A DNA stretch of 10,569 bases from Planctomycetaceae bacterium (GTDB taxonomy: Bacteria > Planctomycetota > Planctomycetia > Pirellulales > Thermoguttaceae). Below, piece after piece: positions 8,101 to 10,569 of this stretch. Positions within the stretch are counted from its first letter, which is position 1. Every line of letters begins with the position of its first letter. The stretch spans positions 1-10,569 of the forward strand of contig JAISBG010000304.1 in the NCBI GenBank assembly GCA_031266315.1, given 5' to 3'. A model generated the notes under the pieces. That model worked only from the letters and a program-made list of their open reading frames with translations, was not told the origin of the DNA and did not search any database. Both the position numbers and the translations under genes were made by a program.

Positions 8101-9108
8101 ATTGATTGGGTTGTTGTAATTGCGAGTATTGCTTTGATTCTCTGGTTTGTTCCGCAACTGATATTAACAGCAATTCTTGTTCCATTTTTCTTATGCCGTC
8201 CATCGCGGATTGCGGCGGAACTCGGAATTGTTTCCCGTGCGGCAGAGACGGCATTATCGTCTTTAGCAACCGAACAAAGTGTGATCAATTCGGTATTTCA
8301 GGGCGAAACGGTTGCGTTGGGCAACACAGACCGTAGCGGGACTCTTTGGTTATCATTAGCCCGCAATCAAATTCTGGACAGAAAATTATTTGTAATTGTT
8401 GCGGCAACAATTACGTTATTGGCGGGTCTTGCGTCATATTTTAACACGGCGGAATTTAATCCTGACATTAAACCGATTGTTGCGTTATTGCGAAGTAATT
8501 TCTGGCTTACGGTTCATGTGATTGCGATTGTGGTGAGTTATGCGGCGGCGTTGGTTGCGTGGGGGATGGCAGTTGTTGGTCTTGGGGACGCCATTTTCGG
8601 ACGTTACCGTTACGCTGAAATCCGGTCTGAAACTTCCTCGAAAATTTCCGCAACACATTCACATGTACGTCTTCCTGTAATTTGTGACATGTTTGCTCCG
8701 ATTATTCATCGGTTGTTACAATTAGCGTTAGTGTTACTGATTCTTGGGACGGTACTTGGGGCGCGTTGGGCGGATTATTCATGGGGGCGGTTTTGGAGTT
8801 GGGATCCGAAGGAAGTTTGGGCGTTAATTACTATCTTTTTTTACGTGATTGTTTTACATGGTCGGATAGTTCGGTTTTATGGTCGGATTGGTGTAATGAT
8901 TGGGGCGTTGTTTGCTTCGATTGCGGTGATTATGACGTGGTACGGTATCAACTTTGTTTTCAAGGGCAGTCTCCATTCTTATGGCGGCGGAGCCGTGAGC
9001 AACGCTACTTTTTTTCTGGGAATTTTCGTTATCTTGAATATTCTCTGGGGTTTCTTAGCAATTTTCCGTTACAGTGCCGAAATGTACGGACACGAATCAG
9101 AAACCTAA
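5170..9108 (+). CDS. ccsA: Giant CcsA-type cytochrome c assembly (haem-handling) protein, 1312 residues
   Basis: This is a system II cytochrome c maturation protein: CcsA carries haem across the inner membrane and presents it for attachment to apocytochrome c. Residues 1-26 form a signal peptide or first helix. A GRVMPLNSFSK motif (41-50) then opens a long extracytoplasmic region of about 700 residues. It contains an Asn-rich insert (400-421) and a Lys/Glu/Gln-rich stretch (about 548-627). From about 731 there are roughly eleven membrane segments. The CcsA core shows GWAPITNMYE (821-830), the first periplasmic-type His1116 (LTVHV), the WWD motif WGRFWSWDPKEVW (1205-1217), His1230 (VLHGR) and His1269 (GSLHSYG). 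Plain CcsA is about 320 residues, so three quarters is extra. The usual partner CcsB/ResB is not an adjacent gene, and no ResB membrane helices are visible at the N-terminus. The start is fixed by AGGA at 5160-5163, six bases upstream. It stands alone on its strand. Confidence 0.9.
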   Translation: MLFHRILLIITIYLAVFHYSSTGLAQSGRVWGTTPVFDGGRVMPLNSFSKRIVREICGSSRPFLVRDDTILAELNRVVELQPKSTNADPTSNNPKPESYRFLIRGNDLLGDFDMGLSGSREAAPEQTVTATLAIHGLTSNQAELIHQRIRALLPSEGRYFDADELILSWLGEPEIWDYIPIFSAGETDYRTEVLDVPLQNDTRAVLQRVAVFQLKRSQRFQQRLADIERRRMQRKSAEVPIRYDQITERIAAAMTVYQELTFHPLRLRPTRMIDLLQQTIDFSAEQHSSYTFAIESWGHLLELGEVPARQSIKPNVSDQENENELEQNLHPTTQRWHEIVRKIRLLAGAFDRVNEYGEMVPPNLKAVEKHFELLLKMIDNSLEESQMLMENVYPGVVFRNNNSNNSDNNKGKDNNNSNDNSSGTDITKLLPLFNSPENQERNKEVRARIVLNYYYAVKNLRRDTEAAYLALYDNGHSMRVLPIAALSALSDAANVSPSVQPWGTMQMVLFGGDDFIQRFFDPDFHRETSLSSAPIPESLLKELSILQNDNKEQTGNEKNQNQSPDQDKSKSMKKTEIPFFDTEKSDAVISDTAIFPAAVSDQKTETKTEETAEEKQWEKELFTENESSYFFLSQTRSSVTQPLLSDFIGRIRVDFISLMTAYTASGRSRNINETAAVIQESLRNVAGRAASLRDQFVDQENTLTREYVQKTSYPQRGLLNTEYRYQQLAPFFWMWIFAAGAIVFVGISLFLGKIRSEMIDESLLQKNFSEQTDWSERTVPSPKSDHTNSAEEYLFWLGVMLLGFSIFITFIGGVLRAWITGWAPITNMYETIVLMAFSASLFGLWYSLYPLIHPVIQLAWRSSSFPNWKRFSTVFRNNKKELASGQNSVLQQAASDFGLPGGVPIGMKRQDSPVLSEEERREQLNQTVWFWQLFLLVPRLVLMLLTFLFVVNISCGEYVQEYGIAAATLELLKMNDFIDWVVVIASIALILWFVPQLILTAILVPFFLCRPSRIAAELGIVSRAAETALSSLATEQSVINSVFQGETVALGNTDRSGTLWLSLARNQILDRKLFVIVAATITLLAGLASYFNTAEFNPDIKPIVALLRSNFWLTVHVIAIVVSYAAALVAWGMAVVGLGDAIFGRYRYAEIRSETSSKISATHSHVRLPVICDMFAPIIHRLLQLALVLLILGTVLGARWADYSWGRFWSWDPKEVWALITIFFYVIVLHGRIVRFYGRIGVMIGALFASIAVIMTWYGINFVFKGSLHSYGGGAVSNATFFLGIFVILNILWGFLAIFRYSAEMYGHESET
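6367..6432 (+). repeat. Asn-rich low-complexity tract inside ccsA
   Basis: Codons 400-421 encode 12 Asn among 22 residues, the rest being Ser, Asp, Lys and Gly. At the DNA level the tract is a run of AAT/AAC/AGC/GAC triplets with near-repeated GACAATAATAA units, typical of slippage expansion. It is in frame and should form a flexible linker between the two halves of the extracytoplasmic region. Confidence 0.8.
6936..6972. repeat. Inverted repeat within the ccsA linker
   Basis: ATCCGACACCGC (6936-6947) faces GCGGTGTCCGAT (6961-6972) across 13 bases, with one mismatch per arm and a perfect 8-bp core GACACCGC/GCGGTGTC. It falls in the disordered Lys/Glu/Gln-rich part of the protein. It could be a small palindrome that inserted in frame, or chance. 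Confidence 0.55.
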
Positions 9109-9167
9109 ACATCACACCGCCCGGCAACATTGGGGTGTGGCTGGAATCCCATCTTAGGGCGAAATTG

Positions 9168-9299
9168 GGTGAGCAATCCCTTCGCTGAAGGGTTGCGCCG
9201 GTTGGTTTATTATTGACTCCAAAACGGAATTGCCGTCGTTCATCTAATTCACTGTCGACGAGTACGCCGACGCGACCTTTCAGCGAAAGGTCGCTCACC
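9168..9299. repeat. Paired-palindrome element bounded by GGTGAGC/GCTCACC
   Basis: The ends are a 7-bp inverted pair, GGTGAGC (9168-9174) and GCTCACC (9293-9299). Just inside each end, and overlapping it, is a hairpin with a three-base loop. The left one, GCAATCCCTTC-GCT-GAAGGGTTGC (9173-9196), has 10 bp with one bulged T. The right one, GCGACCTTTC-AGC-GAAAGGTCGC (9272-9294), is a perfect 10 bp. The two hairpins are related in reverse orientation (loop GCT versus AGC). The layout resembles REP doublets (BIMEs) or a minimal MITE. About 75 bases separate them with no coding potential. Confidence 0.7.
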
Positions 9300-9416
9300 T
9301 TATGATTGCCTATGAAATATTACCAATTATTTGACTATTCCGGTGGAAAACACCTAATCCGGTAGAATCAGAAAAATTTTTCAAAAATTTCTTTCTTTTG
9401 AAAGGGGTTGGGGTAA

Positions 9417-9447
9417 TTGACTTTCCTTAAATTTTCGATAATATAAT
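9417..9447 (+). promoter_or_regulatory. Possible sigma-70 promoter in the gap before the lipoprotein gene
   Basis: TTGACT (9417-9422) and TATAAT (9442-9447) are both close to consensus. The spacer is 19 bases, longer than the preferred 17. Transcription would start near 9454 and run into the hairpin cluster, more than 500 bases ahead of the lipoprotein start. It would therefore make either a long leader or a separate RNA. Confidence 0.4.
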
Positions 9448-9520
9448 CACAATTGTATTTTTCGCCATTTATTAATTTTCAACACTTGGAGATCATTTTT
9501 CCGTTTTGAAAGATAAATCG

Positions 9521-9812
9521 CCTGAACTGTTGTTCGGGTGTTAAAAAAATCGAGTACGTCAACAACACTTAAAATCGCTTCGGCGAGCTGTAATTTTTTA
9601 CAAGACTAACGGATTTTCCGTGTAGAAAATTACTGTAGTTTGGTAAAGTTGCGTGTCTCCCGTAGAGGGAGCGTCGCGTATCAAACTGTGGGTATAATTC
9701 AGCGTTACATTTTGAAACAAGTAACGCACCATTTTAGTCGGTGGGAATAAACCTGTTTTAAGTGTCGTGTCGCTCCTAATCTAAGAGCGATATTCTGTTG
9801 CCGTTTCTCGGC
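9521..9812 (+). ncRNA. Candidate structured RNA: cluster of seven hairpins, unknown family
   Basis: The stems in order are: CCTGAAC/GTTCGGG (9521-9538); TCGC-TTCG-GCGA (9575-9586), a C(UUCG)G tetraloop that favours the plus strand; ATTTTC/GAAAAT (9613-9630); AGTTTGGTA/TATCAAACT (9638-9687) enclosing CTCCC/GGGAG (9657-9671); GCGTTAC/GTAACGC (9702-9727); TCGCTC/GAGCGA (9770-9790); and GCCG/CGGC (9800-9812). GCGTTAC occurs again at 9811-9817. I see no signature of RNase P, tmRNA, SRP or 6S RNA, nor of a tRNA. A promoter-like site precedes it. The alternative is a patch of decayed palindromic repeats. Confidence 0.25.
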
Positions 9813-9940
9813 GTTACGTTTGTTTCCCAATTTGCAGTAAAGGCAGATTATATGTGCTGATTCGAAAACGTTTAGGAGATTTTTGATAATCACTCTTTAT
9901 ACAAATTTGAAATAAAAATAACGAATTATTTTAGTTGGTG

Positions 9941-9952
9941 TTAAAATTTTAA
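9941..9952. promoter_or_regulatory. 12-bp palindrome upstream of the lipoprotein gene
   Basis: TTAAAATTTTAA is perfectly symmetric and ends 34 bases before the ATG at 9987. That position would overlap a promoter, but neither a clear -35/-10 pair nor a Shine-Dalgarno sequence is visible there. Its AT-only make-up allows chance. Confidence 0.25.
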
Positions 9953-9986
9953 GTTATCCGGTTTCCTGCTGTTTATTGCAACTTTT

Positions 9987-10451
9987 ATGAAACAAATATT
10001 ATTCCTTTTTTCATTTATTTTTATTCTGACAACTGTCGGTTGCGGGAGTTCTGTTTTAAAAACGGAGATTGTAGTTGGTAAAGTAACTTTTAATGGAGTT
10101 CCTTTAATCCAAGCCAATGTTAAATTTTTTCCGGTTTCCTCTGGAGAAGAAGCGCAACCGTCCTATGCTATAACGGATGATGCGGGAGAATATAGGTTAC
10201 AAACACTTTATGGTGCTCCCAATGCAGGAACAACACCGGGCGATTATGTCGTAACAATTACAAAGGCGGAAATGGTTTCAACCGGACGGAAAATGAGAGA
10301 TTCAGAGGGAGTGATTTCCGAAGAAAGGAAACCCAAACTGGTTATTCCCAAAAACTATACGGAAATTGAAAAAACTCCATTTAAAGTAACAGTTGTTGCC
10401 CATAAAAAAAATATTTTTGATTTTGAATTAAAAGACAATGAATCTAAATGA
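9987..10451 (+). CDS. Small lipoprotein with carboxypeptidase-regulatory (transthyretin-like) beta fold
   Basis: The 154-residue precursor starts with a lipoprotein signal (MKQILFLFSFIFILTTVGC), with the lipidated Cys at residue 19. The mature protein would be anchored to a membrane on the outside of the cytoplasm. The remainder is one beta-sandwich domain of the kind very common in planctomycetes: GKVTFNGVPLIQANVKFFP (31-49), TDDAGEYRLQT (63-73) and PGDYVVTITK (84-93), then a Lys/Glu-rich segment and a final strand ending FDFEL. Such proteins typically sit beside genes for DUF1559 pseudopilin-like proteins; their exact role is unknown. The start has no Shine-Dalgarno sequence but is fixed by the signal peptide. 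The next gene starts 93 bases after the stop and may share a transcript. Confidence 0.85.
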   Translation: MKQILFLFSFIFILTTVGCGSSVLKTEIVVGKVTFNGVPLIQANVKFFPVSSGEEAQPSYAITDDAGEYRLQTLYGAPNAGTTPGDYVVTITKAEMVSTGRKMRDSEGVISEERKPKLVIPKNYTEIEKTPFKVTVVAHKKNIFDFELKDNESK

Positions 10452-10544
10452 CAATTACAACTATTCGTTTAGTTTATTGTAAACAGTGTAAGTTTTTTCC
10501 ACAATTTTTTCTATGTTTAACCCATTTTTTTCAAGGAGACTATC

Positions 10545-10569
10545 ATGAAAAAAACATTTGCGATTCAGT
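10545..10569 (+). CDS. Start of an unidentified gene cut by the right edge (8 codons)
   Basis: AAGGAG (10533-10538), six bases before an ATG, is the strongest ribosome binding site in the window, and the frame reads MKKTFAIQ before the edge. The basic start followed by hydrophobic residues would suit a signal peptide or a prepilin-like leader. Lipoproteins like the one upstream often precede a DUF1559 gene, but eight residues cannot decide the family. Confidence 0.6.

Larger units (their letters stand above)
9109..9986. other. Long non-coding gap between ccsA and the lipoprotein gene
   Basis: The 878 bases hold no reading frame that looks like a real protein. In order they contain: a CACACC/GGTGTG hairpin just after the ccsA stop (9113-9139), without a T tract; a palindrome pair (9168-9299); AT-rich sequence with perfect small palindromes GAAAAATTTTTC (9371-9382) and CTTTC-TTTT-GAAAG (9391-9404); a promoter-like site (9417-9447); seven short hairpins (9521-9812); and a 12-bp palindrome TTAAAATTTTAA (9941-9952) 34 bases before the lipoprotein start. 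Confidence 0.6.

Noticed and set aside
9113..9139. Hairpin CACACC/GGTGTG just after the ccsA stop as an intrinsic terminator
   Set aside because: No T tract follows on the plus strand, so it does not meet the terminator pattern; ccsA termination remains unidentified.
8766..9188. 140-codon plus-strand frame overlapping the end of ccsA
   Set aside because: It overlaps the WWD and C-terminal membrane region of ccsA in another frame and runs on into the palindrome at 9173-9196; no ribosome site.
9858..9872. GATTCGAAAAC-like T-loop suggesting a tRNA, and GCTGATTCG suggesting tmRNA
   Set aside because: No flanking 5-bp T stem, acceptor stem or anticodon arm can be formed; the tmRNA similarity is a few bases only.
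9705..9893. 62-codon minus-strand frame with CxxC-like pairs
   Set aside because: It lies across several hairpins, has no ribosome site, and its Cys/His residues have no zinc-finger spacing.

Overview
The window looks like chromosomal DNA of an AT-rich member of the Planctomycetota. Four things point there. There is a small lipoprotein of the carboxypeptidase-regulatory/transthyretin-like type that is greatly expanded in that phylum. There is a Tat-exported TIM-barrel sugar isomerase. There is a very long CcsA-type cytochrome c assembly protein that opens with a Gly-Arg-Val-x-Pro-Leu-x-Ser motif. Finally, Shine-Dalgarno sequences are used only patchily. The phylum is an inference from protein style; no rRNA or tRNA gene is present to confirm it.

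Left part (1-2658): the 5' half of a class II xylose isomerase gene (xylA) runs leftward off the window. A gap of about 600 bp follows. It is dominated by a large imperfect inverted repeat (686-1049) built from smaller palindromes, and it ends in a near-consensus promoter (1088-1116). That promoter drives a rightward gene for a YghO/BcerS-like GNAT acyltransferase, a family that includes bacterial ceramide synthases. A convergent 83-residue protein of unknown function follows.

Middle part (2407-4720, leftward): argC (arginine biosynthesis) precedes the 83-residue gene on the same strand, and the two may be cotranscribed. Upstream of argC is a Tat-signal hydroxypyruvate-isomerase-like protein, separated from argC by a good intrinsic terminator (3770-3801), so it forms its own unit.

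Right part (5170-10569, rightward): one 1312-residue CcsA-type haem-handling protein fills almost 4 kb. It has a signal peptide and a periplasmic region of about 700 residues with disordered, Asn-rich and Lys/Glu/Gln-rich inserts, followed by a multi-pass membrane part with the WWD haem motif. Behind it lie 878 bp without a convincing gene. This stretch holds a pair of 10-bp-stem palindromes bounded by GGTGAGC/GCTCACC (9168-9299), a promoter-like site (9417-9447) and a run of seven short hairpins (9521-9812) that may be a structured RNA or a decayed repeat. The window closes with the lipoprotein gene and the first eight codons of another gene with a strong ribosome binding site.

The genes do not form one pathway; this is mostly housekeeping metabolism and envelope functions. 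The most unusual material is in the two palindrome-rich intergenic regions, which share a style of short stems closed by three-base loops, and in the size of the CcsA protein. I found no CRISPR array, transposase, phage gene or recognisable defence system.
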